Of a stretch of DNA of 14,170 nucleotides, positions 1 through 6,580 are shown one piece after another. Origin of the DNA: Oscillospiraceae bacterium. Its GTDB lineage: Bacteria; Bacillota; Clostridia; Oscillospirales; Ruminococcaceae. A model generated the notes under the pieces. It did no database searches. It was not told where the DNA came from and saw nothing but the letters and a program-made list of their open reading frames with translations. Both the position numbers and the translations under genes were made by a program. The stretch covers positions 1 to 14,170 of the forward strand of contig JAHHUC010000054.1 of the NCBI GenBank assembly GCA_020024215.1, read 5' to 3'. Position 1 is the first letter of the stretch, and each line of letters starts with the position of its first letter.

Positions 1-1
1 T

Positions 2-187
2 GCCAGAAGCTATAAGACACTTGCAAATGAAGCAGCTGCAATTGATGGGTTTACTTTTATCTGGTTTACTGACGGAAAAGGTTGGACAGATGCTCGCCAT
101 AATCTTGAAGAAACCTTTGATGTTATGGAACACATTTACAACATTAAGGATATAGAGGATGGAATTATAGACACAATAATGAAATGA
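2..187 (+). CDS. C-terminal end of a DpnII/MboI-like type II restriction endonuclease (5' partial)
   Basis: An open frame enters from the left edge and ends at TGA 185-187, giving about 61 C-terminal residues. It contains DGFTFIWFTDGKGW and then a RHNLEETFDVMEHIYNI-like stretch. I recognise this pattern from the end of DpnII/MboI-family endonucleases, which cut unmethylated GATC. The catalytic part lies outside the window, so activity cannot be judged. The stop overlaps the start of the next nuclease gene by 4 bp (ATGA), which suggests translational coupling in a restriction-modification operon. The family call comes from memory of the motif, without a search. Confidence 0.72.
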   Translation, partial: ARSYKTLANEAAAIDGFTFIWFTDGKGWTDARHNLEETFDVMEHIYNIKDIEDGIIDTIMK

Positions 188-1038
188 GGAAGAATATGCA
201 AATCAGTTCAAATATTTCAAAAGAGGAAATAAAAAAATTACAGAAAAATCTTTATGAATATTTTAAAACAGGGTATGCGTTTGAAGATTTTTTAAAAGAA
301 TATCTTCTTAAAATGGGTCTTGATGAAGTAGAGGTCACAAGGCGTTCAAGAGACGGCGGCATTGATTTAACTGCTATTAGAAAAGGCGTTGGAGATTTTA
401 GTGAAATTGATATTACACACTATTATATACAGGCGAAAAGATACGCTTTAAAAAATAAAATCAATGTGAGGTTTGTCAGAGAATTAAAAGGAACCATACC
501 TTTTGGCTATAAAGGAATGTTTATTACAACATCAAATTTTACAAAAGATGCCGTAAAAGAAGCTTCAAACGATCCATCTAAACCAGTGGTCTTGATAAAT
601 GGGGCAGCTTTGGTTACAAGCTTAATTGACAATCAAATCGGTTTTGTTTTCAAGCCTATTTTCAGCAGTAAGCAAATGGATCTTTTTGTTAATAAAGGCA
701 GCTCTGACACATCAATACATATAAATGTAAAAAATGATATTGTTGACGATTATATAGAAAAAACAATTACGGCTAATGATATACGAGCAAGAATCATCTC
801 CATACCGTCTACCGTGATGAAACAGTTTGATATTGAATTAAAAAGTGTTGATGTAGTTGTTAATGACAAGGACAAATACCTTTTTAACATAAATAAAGGC
901 AGAAATTATTTTAGCTGTGTAACTGCACTTTTAAGAGATTATAATATGCTTTCTGATGAGGGTGTTGTAACTCCCAAGCAAAGCAAGTGGAAATATGACG
1001 CCGAGAATAAAACAGTCAAAATATACATTGAGGAATAG
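184..1038 (+). CDS. Mrr-type PD-(D/E)XK restriction endonuclease
   Basis: A 284-residue soluble protein with an Mrr_cat-like nuclease core in its first third. The core shows G-Y-A-F-E34 (helix with the first acidic residue), then RRSRDGGID61 and YIQAK85R, the usual E...D...QxK active site. Such enzymes cleave DNA, often methylated or foreign DNA. The C-terminal half (about 165-284) is not a domain I recognise and may be a DNA-recognition module. ATG 184 overlaps the preceding endonuclease stop by 4 bp. An alternative start at ATG 196 has GAGGAAG just upstream, although the 3-nt spacing is short. Its neighbours, a DpnII-like endonuclease and a methyltransferase stub, point to a restriction-modification operon. 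Confidence 0.85.
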   Translation: MRKNMQISSNISKEEIKKLQKNLYEYFKTGYAFEDFLKEYLLKMGLDEVEVTRRSRDGGIDLTAIRKGVGDFSEIDITHYYIQAKRYALKNKINVRFVRELKGTIPFGYKGMFITTSNFTKDAVKEASNDPSKPVVLINGAALVTSLIDNQIGFVFKPIFSSKQMDLFVNKGSSDTSIHINVKNDIVDDYIEKTITANDIRARIISIPSTVMKQFDIELKSVDVVVNDKDKYLFNINKGRNYFSCVTALLRDYNMLSDEGVVTPKQSKWKYDAENKTVKIYIEE

Positions 1039-1040
1039 TA

Positions 1041-1121
1041 ATGAATAAACAGAAAATAACAAAATGGGAGCCCGAAAATTTTGAGCTTGAAATGACTGCA
1101 CATTGGTCATTCCCCAAGTGA
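1041..1121 (+). pseudogene. Truncated N-terminus of a DNA methyltransferase
   Basis: Two bases after the nuclease stop, an ATG with GAGGAA (1030-1035) at good spacing opens a frame of 26 codons ending in TGA. The peptide begins MNKQKITKWEPENF and ends TAHWSFPK. Many N4/N6-type DNA methyltransferases that accompany Mrr-like nucleases start with an extended VWSFP-x-RG-x-WATH motif. Here the match stops right after SFPK, where RG would follow, and none of the conserved continuation is found downstream. I infer that the modification gene was deleted or recombined at about position 1119. A genuine 26-aa peptide is the less likely alternative. Confidence 0.6.
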
Positions 1122-1487
1122 GCATCTGCCGAAGACATGCCTATATGTTGATATTTCTCTAAGAAAACGCTTTGTTTTTTTGCAAAAGGCTTAAGCATGA
1201 AAATATAAAAGCCACATCAGATACTTTCAAAAATTATATCTTGATATTAAAAGGCGATAAGCAGGCAAAGAGTGTCATTTTCAGACAGCACTCTTTGCCT
1301 GCTTATTTATTAGGAAATTGCTCGGCAAACTGTTTTTCCCACAAAGACAGAAGCACAAATTGCACACACCGGGCATTGGTCAAAATCTTATCCGAAGCAT
1401 ATATAAAAGCAGCAATAAAATCACAGCAGGGCTATACAGGAAAAAAGACAGGAAATAAAGAAAGCCTAAGTCTGCTTCATAAATATC
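1122..1487 (+). other. Gene-poor scar between the restriction locus and the regulator cassette
   Basis: No convincing gene is visible. A frame opening at TTG 1172 and running to 1513 has no ribosome site, runs straight through a perfect hairpin (1257-1306) and ends inside the promoter of the next gene, so I treat it as chance or decayed coding sequence. A minus-strand frame of about 40 codons ending near 1308 also looks protein-like but has no start. The stretch may be debris from the event that removed the methyltransferase. Confidence 0.5.
1257..1306. terminator. Perfect 18-bp inverted repeat, likely terminator
   Basis: ATAAGCAGGCAAAGAGTG (1257-1274) and its exact reverse complement (1289-1306) flank a 14-nt spacer. 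On the plus strand it is followed by TTATTAGG, so the U-tract is weak. The minus-strand tail is CGCCTTTT. It could terminate the restriction operon, or be a small repeat left by a mobile element. Both strands form the same stem. Confidence 0.6.
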
Positions 1488-1516
1488 TTGACAAGCAGCA
1501 TGTGCCTTGGTAATAT
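1488..1516 (+). promoter_or_regulatory. Sigma-A promoter of the XRE regulator
   Basis: Consensus TTGACA (1488-1493), a 17-bp spacer and TAATAT (1511-1516). Transcription would start near 1523, giving a leader of about 40 nt. The -10 box overlaps the first tandem palindrome, a layout expected for autorepression. Confidence 0.7.
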
Positions 1517-1546
1517 GAAGTAAACTTCTTATGAAGCTAACTTCAT
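1515..1546. promoter_or_regulatory. Two tandem 16-bp palindromes, likely operator of the XRE regulator
   Basis: Two adjacent 16-bp units: ATGAAG-TAAA-CTTCTT (1515-1530) and ATGAAG-CTAA-CTTCAT (1531-1546). The second is a perfect 6-bp-arm palindrome and the first has one mismatch. They span the -10 box, the expected start of transcription and the region up to the ribosome site at 1551-1557. Centre spacing is exactly 16 bp. Binding by the downstream HTH protein is inferred from position. Confidence 0.6.
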
Positions 1547-1563
1547 ATCAAAAGGAGCATATG

Positions 1564-1794
1564 ATGAAAACTAAAGTCAAAGAATTGAGAACAAAGGCAA
1601 AAATGACACAGCAGCAGCTGGCTGACTTGGTTTATGTTTCTTCACGCACCATCATTTCCATTGAGAAAGAGCAATATAATCCATCCCTCATGCTTGCATA
1701 CAGGATGGCACAGATATTCGGTGTGACGGTGGAGGACTTATGCTGCCTGCAGGAAAACAAGGAATTGGAGGATTTAAAATATGAAAATCTATAA
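1564..1794 (+). CDS. Small XRE-family helix-turn-helix regulator
   Basis: A 76-residue protein that is almost entirely one HTH_3/XRE domain. The key parts are MTQQQLADLVYVSSRTIISIEKE and the YNPSLMLAYRMAQIFGVTVEDL helices, typical of stand-alone Firmicute regulators of about 65-80 aa. AAAGGAG at 1551-1557 sits 6 nt before ATG 1564, so I prefer it over ATG 1561 (3 nt). The frame also has an upstream ATG at 1531, but that lies inside the operator and lacks a ribosome site. The gene overlaps the next membrane-protein gene by 14 bp, so the two are cotranscribed and probably functionally linked. Tandem palindromes over its promoter suggest autoregulation. Confidence 0.9.
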   Translation: MKTKVKELRTKAKMTQQQLADLVYVSSRTIISIEKEQYNPSLMLAYRMAQIFGVTVEDLCCLQENKELEDLKYENL

Positions 1795-2200
1795 CAAAAA
1801 ATCCTTTGCAGAGGGAATTTTCATTTTAGCACTGGGCACTTTGCTTTTAATAGCAGATTTTACCAATGATTCTTTTGAAATAAAGGGTGCTGTTTTGATT
1901 TTGGCGCTTTATTTTATGGGCAGCGGGCTTATTATACGCAGTCTTTCTTTCAAGCTTGCCAAAGCGGATCGGCTGGAGCAGTTAGATGAAAGAAATCAGC
2001 TTGTTGAATTAAAATCCAAAAGCAAGGCCTTTAAGCTTACTCAAATCATTTCCTTTGTGCTGATGCCGGTAATGTTTGTTATGGGAAAGCTGTCCGGAAA
2101 TGAGGGCTTTATTTGCACAGGGGTCGGAATTGGCCTTGTGTTTTCAATATCCATGTTTGCAGAAATATTCTCCTTTTTCTGCTGTGATGCTAAAAATTAA
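1781..2200 (+). CDS. Four-helix membrane protein paired with the XRE regulator
   Basis: A 139-residue integral membrane protein with predicted helices near residues 8-26, 34-54, 85-103 and 110-133. The loop between helices 2 and 3 is charged and contains LDERNQLVELKSKSKAF, a DERN-type motif seen in small uncharacterised membrane proteins (DUF2178-like; tentative). GGAGG upstream gives a ribosome site inside the end of the regulator gene. Small XRE regulators followed by such membrane proteins recur in Firmicutes, but I know no proven function. Its role, perhaps a membrane partner or target of the regulator, is inference. Confidence 0.75.
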   Translation: MKIYNKKSFAEGIFILALGTLLLIADFTNDSFEIKGAVLILALYFMGSGLIIRSLSFKLAKADRLEQLDERNQLVELKSKSKAFKLTQIISFVLMPVMFVMGKLSGNEGFICTGVGIGLVFSISMFAEIFSFFCCDAKN

Positions 2201-2448
2201 AAATCCAGGGCAGAAAAGCTCATCACATCTCATTTGAATTTTTGTTACCGCACTATGAAAAACATGATTTTTAATAGTTTTAAAAGCATTATAATTTTTT
2301 TAATTGTCTGTCCTGCAAGGGCACTGTTTTGTTTGGCATAAAATACAGAAAATTGTATTATATTCAATTTATTTGTCAATTATTGCAAATTATTATAAAT
2401 AATTGCATAAAATATTTAATGACTTCATACAATTAAGTTAAATTTATA
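2201..2448. other. AT-rich intergenic region upstream of the ABC operon promoter
   Basis: No gene is seen. A weak terminator-like element lies at 2309-2323 (TGTCC, TGCAA loop, GGGCA with one G-U pair) followed by CTGTTTTGTTT; it may end the upstream pair. The stretch 2340-2448 is very AT-rich, which may aid promoter opening or act as an UP-like element. Confidence 0.4.
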
Positions 2449-2477
2449 TTGACATAATATGAATCGTAGTATATTAT
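2449..2477 (+). promoter_or_regulatory. Sigma-A promoter of the ABC importer operon
   Basis: TTGACA (2449-2454), an exact 17-bp spacer and TATTAT (2472-2477), embedded in AT-rich sequence. The predicted start near 2484 leaves a leader of about 140 nt before the first gene. That length fits the structured element at 2491-2616. Confidence 0.75.
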
Positions 2478-2490
2478 ATGCGACAAACGC

Positions 2491-2616
2491 CCTGTCATAA
2501 CGCCAGTTTTTTATATATATTATGTATAGTTCTGGCAGAAACACAATATCCTTGCAACACAAATCCCTTTGATGCTGTAACACAGCCTTCGTTTCATGAC
2601 AGGAATCTGCTAAGGA
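2491..2616 (+). promoter_or_regulatory. Structured 5' leader with anti-ribosome-site strand (candidate cis-regulatory RNA)
   Basis: Closing helix P1 pairs CCTGTCAT (2491-2498) with ATGACAGG (2596-2603). AAC 2499-2501 with GTT 2591-2593 can extend it past a 2-nt bulge. P2 pairs GCCAG 2502-2506 with CTGGC 2532-2536. P3 pairs GCTGT 2574-2578 with ACAGC 2582-2586. The strand between P2 and P3, TCCTTGCA (2549-2556), complements TGC-T-AAGGA (2608-2616), which includes the ribosome site, with one bulged T. This pairing would form a pseudoknot with P1 and block translation. It matches no riboswitch class I can recall. Derived by eye; no folding was run. Confidence 0.5.
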
Positions 2617-2625
2617 GAAATGAGT

Positions 2626-4038
2626 ATGAACAGAGCAAAATTAGTGAAAACATTTGAAAAAATGTGCAAAAAGCCTATTTATAGGTTTCTGCTTTACATT
2701 TTCGGCATTTTCACTCTGATCCCTGCCTATCTTTGCCATAGGAAATCAAAATCCAATGACAGATATTCTGCGATCAGACAGCAGGTATTGGAGGAATTTA
2801 AAACCCGGAAGGTGCAGGACGCTCTTTTTGAAGAAGCGCTCAGCCAAATCAAGAAAAAGAATTCCTACTTTAAAAAGGATATATCCGATGACGAGCTAAA
2901 GAAGCAGGCAAATAAAATTTGCGAGAAAAACTTTCAGCTCATGTTGAACGATGAGACGCAAAAGAGGGCAGAGCAGGAGAACATCAGCTCTGTTACCTTC
3001 TTTATGACATTGAGCCGTATGCTGGAAAACAAAGCCTTTTTCCTGCTTTCGGTTTTGCTCTCATTCCCAATGTATCTTCTGATTCTGATTTATGAGAATC
3101 CTTATGCAAAATACATTGTCGAAAGACTGTTTATGATGGTCTTTGTCCTGTTCGGAGTGACATGGCTTGTGTTTACCATCCTTTACATTTCGCCTATGGA
3201 TCCTGCCATGAACATTTTAGGACAGGAAGCAACACAGGAGCAAATAGCAAATTTCCGCATGATACACGGTTTGGATGAGCCTTATATCGTACAGCTTTTC
3301 CACACCTTCAAGAAGCTTATCACATTTGATTTGGGCACATCATATCTGGGAAATGAAATGGTTTCCGCAACACTTTCTTCAAAGTTCCCTGTTACACTTC
3401 AGGTGGCATTCTGGTCGGTTCTTGTTTCTGTTTCCATCGCAATTCCGGCAGGAATCATCTCGGCCATGAAGCCCTACTCCTCCTTTGACTACATTTTCAT
3501 GTTTATTGCATTGATCGGTCTGTCAATTCCAAACTTCTGGCTCGGTCTTATTTTGATTTTGGAATTTTCCATCAAAGCGCAGTGGCTTCCGGCTACCTAT
3601 CAGGTCGGAAATTGGCTGACAATGATTATGCCGGCAATCGTGCTTGGCACAGGCATGTCCGCATCGGTTGCGCGAATGACACGCTCATCTATGCTGGAGG
3701 TTAAAAACTCAGATTACATCCTCACTGCACGGGCAAAGGGACTTGCAGAGAGAAAGGTTGTTCTTAAGCACATTTTGGGAAATGCAATGATTCCGATAAT
3801 CACAGTAATAGGCATGCAGTTTGGAGGCATGCTGGGCGGCTCCGCAGTAACAGAAAAGACCTTCAATATAAATGGTATAGGCTCCTTCATTGTAGAAAGG
3901 CAGTTTATCCCGGATGTTCCGGTTGTTTTAGCGGGTGTTGTTTATGTAGCAGTTATCATCAGTATTGCTAATCTGGTTGTTGATATCATGTACGCCTTCA
4001 TTGATCCGCGAATCAAATCCAAGATGAAAAATTACTAA
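2626..4038 (+). CDS. OppB/DppB-type ABC permease with N-terminal extension
   Basis: Inner-membrane permease of a peptide/nickel/opine-class importer. The canonical core starts near residue 166 (ERLFMMVFVLFGVTWLVF), then SPMDPA and GLDEPYIVQ in the first external loop. The EAA coupling loop (about 362-388, with LTARAKGLAERKVVLKH) docks the ATPases, and DPRIK closes the protein. Before the core are about 160 extra residues: a helix at 20-37, a charged, mostly helical stretch 38-120, and another helix near 135-155. Family members are usually 300-340 aa; this one is 470. AAGGAG at 2612-2617 is 8 nt from ATG 2626 but only 2 nt from ATG 2620, so I chose 2626. First gene of a five-gene operon. The substrate is unknown. 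Confidence 0.9.
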   Translation: MNRAKLVKTFEKMCKKPIYRFLLYIFGIFTLIPAYLCHRKSKSNDRYSAIRQQVLEEFKTRKVQDALFEEALSQIKKKNSYFKKDISDDELKKQANKICEKNFQLMLNDETQKRAEQENISSVTFFMTLSRMLENKAFFLLSVLLSFPMYLLILIYENPYAKYIVERLFMMVFVLFGVTWLVFTILYISPMDPAMNILGQEATQEQIANFRMIHGLDEPYIVQLFHTFKKLITFDLGTSYLGNEMVSATLSSKFPVTLQVAFWSVLVSVSIAIPAGIISAMKPYSSFDYIFMFIALIGLSIPNFWLGLILILEFSIKAQWLPATYQVGNWLTMIMPAIVLGTGMSASVARMTRSSMLEVKNSDYILTARAKGLAERKVVLKHILGNAMIPIITVIGMQFGGMLGGSAVTEKTFNINGIGSFIVERQFIPDVPVVLAGVVYVAVIISIANLVVDIMYAFIDPRIKSKMKNY

Positions 4039-4055
4039 AAGAGGGAGATCGTATT

Positions 4056-5582
4056 ATGGCTAGCCAGCAGCATGACAAGGACTTTTACATAAAAAAAGTA
4101 AATTCAAGAAAACTGGGCGGTTCGATAGAGTTCACAACTATTCGTCTTGCAAAGCAGGTCAATTTTGTTGTGTCCATCCTGTTTCTTCTGAATTGCTACG
4201 ATCTGTTTGAGAAAAAATTCAGCCTGCTTTCAGCGATTGGATTCTGCGTTATGTTTGCAGAATATCTCGTTACAGCCTTTGTTTCTTCAAAGATTGTCAA
4301 GGATGTCACAGGAGAGGACAACAGCCTGTCCTCATCCACACGAAAGCTGGGATATCTGCTGATTCCGTTTATGTTCTTAGGCAATATCCTGATGACTATA
4401 AGCGGCTTTATGATTGTAAAAAAAGGAAAAACCATTGAATATCAGCTTTCAATCTATTCCTTTATCTCCACCTTCAGCATAATTGCTGTATCCTGCATCA
4501 ATCTTTTCAAGCCCTATGTTTCGGACACCTTTTTCCTTGGAATGGGGCTTTATGGGGCATACACGCTGATAAATCTTGCCACAATTGTTATGGCAGGCAA
4601 ATATACATCAGCCAAAAAGCCGGACAAAAAATTCCTCGCCTTTGCCGTGCTTGGAATTTTGGGAATCGCGCTGGGCAATCTGTTCTCCTTCCTTATGGGA
4701 ATTATAGCTATAAGGAAATATACAAATAAAAATGAAGATATCAACATTGAATGGATTGATGTTGTAAAGAGACTTTTCAAAAATTATATGTCTGTAATCG
4801 GTATGCTGGTGGTTACATTCCTGATTTCGGTATCCATCGCAAGCACACTGACCTTTGATTATTCAATTGCAATTGATAATAACTACTCTGCACTTCTTCT
4901 TCCGCCATGTCTTGAATATCCCTTCGGTACAGACGAGTTCGGCAGATGTGTCTTTACACGAATTGTATTCGGCGCAAGGATATCCCTGCTGGTAGGTCTG
5001 GTGGCAACCATAATTCCTATTATAATAGGAGGCTTGCTGGGGGCTGTGGCAGGCTATTACGGCGGCAAAAAGGACAACGTAATCATGAGAGTGCTGGATG
5101 TGCTTTATGCAGTTCCGGGCATCCTTCTTGCAATCGCCATCATAGCTGCGTTTGGAGCAAATACACTCAACCTTATCATCGCACTCTCTATCGGAAACAT
5201 TCCTTCCTATGCAAGGACAGTCCGAGCCACGGTAATGGGCATCTCAGGACAGGAATTTGTAGAGGCAGCAAAGGCCTGCGGAGCAAAGAACGGCACCATC
5301 ATATTAAAGCATATTATTCCAAACTCCTTAGCTCCTGTAATTGTACGGGCTACTATGGGTATTGGCGGTGCGGTGCTCTCTACAAGCTCCCTCTCCTTTT
5401 TGGGAATAGGCGTAGAGCCGCACATACCGGAATGGGGAAACATACTCAAGGCAGGCTCAGCCTATCTTGAAACCAACCCCTACATAGCAATATTCCCCGG
5501 TCTTGCAATCATCACAATCGTTTTGGCATTCAACTATTTCGGAGACGGTCTGAGAGATTCTCTTGATCCAAAACTTAAATAG
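4056..5582 (+). CDS. OppC/DppC-type ABC permease with multi-helix N-terminal extension
   Basis: Partner permease of the importer. The canonical DppC region begins near residue 230 (IEWIDVVKRLFKNYM, then a first helix). It includes FGTDEFGRCVFTRIVFGARIS, the EAA loop around 400-425 (FVEAAKACGAKNGTIILKH) and the terminal GDGLRDSLDPKLK. The first 230 residues are extra, with several hydrophobic helices separated by short charged loops. Two of these, around 110-140 and 190-225, look like repeats of one unit (L...GN...GF/GI-x-I-V/A-x-K/R-K). Relatives are normally 280-320 aa; this one has 508. GAGGGAG at 4041-4047 supports ATG 4056. It lies 17 bp after the OppB-like gene. Confidence 0.9.
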   Translation: MASQQHDKDFYIKKVNSRKLGGSIEFTTIRLAKQVNFVVSILFLLNCYDLFEKKFSLLSAIGFCVMFAEYLVTAFVSSKIVKDVTGEDNSLSSSTRKLGYLLIPFMFLGNILMTISGFMIVKKGKTIEYQLSIYSFISTFSIIAVSCINLFKPYVSDTFFLGMGLYGAYTLINLATIVMAGKYTSAKKPDKKFLAFAVLGILGIALGNLFSFLMGIIAIRKYTNKNEDINIEWIDVVKRLFKNYMSVIGMLVVTFLISVSIASTLTFDYSIAIDNNYSALLLPPCLEYPFGTDEFGRCVFTRIVFGARISLLVGLVATIIPIIIGGLLGAVAGYYGGKKDNVIMRVLDVLYAVPGILLAIAIIAAFGANTLNLIIALSIGNIPSYARTVRATVMGISGQEFVEAAKACGAKNGTIILKHIIPNSLAPVIVRATMGIGGAVLSTSSLSFLGIGVEPHIPEWGNILKAGSAYLETNPYIAIFPGLAIITIVLAFNYFGDGLRDSLDPKLK

Positions 5583-5599
5583 CATGACGGAGGCACAAT

Positions 5600-6580
5600 A
5601 TGGAAAATAGAGAAAAAATTATTGAAGTTAAGAATCTTCATGTGCATTATGTAACAGATGATGCAACTTCAAAAGCTGTAAACGGAATTGATTTCAGTGT
5701 TTATCAGGGCGAAAGCCTTGGCCTTGTAGGAGAAACAGGTGCCGGTAAAACAACAACGGCACTCTCCATCATGCAGCTTATCCCCGATCCGCCGGGAATA
5801 ATCGTGGATGGCGAAATCATATTCGAGGATAAAAATATCATCTACAACACAGATAAAGAGAATCAGGCTATGCGCGGAAATGGTATAGCCATGATATTCC
5901 AAGATCCCATGACGGCCCTTAACCCCATTATGACAATAGGAGATCAGCTTTCTGAAATTGTGACAACACACAATAAGCTCAGCAAGTCTGAGGCAAGAAA
6001 AAGGGTTGTGGAGCTTCTTAAAATGGTAGGTGTAAAGGAGGATCGCTACAACGATTATCCCCACCAGTTTTCAGGAGGACAAAAGCAGCGTGTCGTTATT
6101 GCAATGAGCCTGCTTTGCAGCCCGAAGCTGCTTATCGCCGACGAACCGACAACCGCTTTAGATGTTACCATTCAGGCTCAGGTTCTTGATATTATCAGAG
6201 AGCTGAGAGAAAAGCTCAATATGTCCATGATACTCATCACCCACGATTTGGGAGTTGTTGCAGAAACCTGCGAGAGAGTGGCAATTATGTACGCAGGACA
6301 GATTGTGGAGCAGGGCACGGTTAAGGACGTTTATCTTTATCCCAAGCACCCATATACAAGGGGACTTTTTGACAGTATTCCCAAGCTTGATTCTGACAGC
6401 GAGGAGCTGATACCCATTGACGGAACCATCTCCAATGCTTCCGACCTTCCTACCGGGTGCTATTTCCACCCGCGCTGTAAATACTGCCGGGATATCTGCA
6501 AACAAAAACAACCGGAACAAAGAGGAGAGGACCATAAGTTCATGTGTCATTTTGATTTGTTCTCTGGGGAGGGAAAATAA
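5600..6580 (+). CDS. OppD/DppD-type ABC transporter ATPase
   Basis: Cytoplasmic ATPase that powers the importer, 326 aa, normal for OppD. It shows Walker A GETGAGKTT (44-52), Q-loop Q101 in IFQDPMTALNP, signature FSGGQ (157-161), Walker B LLIADEP (177-183) and H-loop H215. The C-terminal oligopeptide-type extension has the cysteine pattern C-x4-RC-x2-C-x3-C followed by a later C (about 287-316), like that found in OppD/DppD proteins. All catalytic residues are present, so it should hydrolyse ATP. GGAGG precedes ATG 5600 by about 7 nt, and the gene starts 17 bp after the permease. Its stop shares one base with the next ATPase start (TAATG). Confidence 0.95.
   Translation: MENREKIIEVKNLHVHYVTDDATSKAVNGIDFSVYQGESLGLVGETGAGKTTTALSIMQLIPDPPGIIVDGEIIFEDKNIIYNTDKENQAMRGNGIAMIFQDPMTALNPIMTIGDQLSEIVTTHNKLSKSEARKRVVELLKMVGVKEDRYNDYPHQFSGGQKQRVVIAMSLLCSPKLLIADEPTTALDVTIQAQVLDIIRELREKLNMSMILITHDLGVVAETCERVAIMYAGQIVEQGTVKDVYLYPKHPYTRGLFDSIPKLDSDSEELIPIDGTISNASDLPTGCYFHPRCKYCRDICKQKQPEQRGEDHKFMCHFDLFSGEGK

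Noticed and set aside
1172..1513. Open frame of 113 codons from TTG
   Set aside because: It lacks a ribosome site, reads through a perfect 18-bp inverted repeat, and ends inside a consensus promoter. No family features are seen.
2421..2448. ACTTCATA half-site upstream of the ABC promoter resembling the XRE operator
   Set aside because: Only an 8-bp half-site matches and no symmetric partner follows, so in AT-rich DNA this may be chance.
2484..2625. Leader as a T-box, SAM, cobalamin, guanidine or NiCo riboswitch
   Set aside because: None of the conserved core sequences I remember for these classes is present, so no known class is claimed.
4946..5470. 174-codon frame inside the OppC-like gene on the same strand
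   Set aside because: It is a shifted-frame shadow of the conserved permease core, with Cys/Arg/His-rich composition typical of out-of-frame reading.
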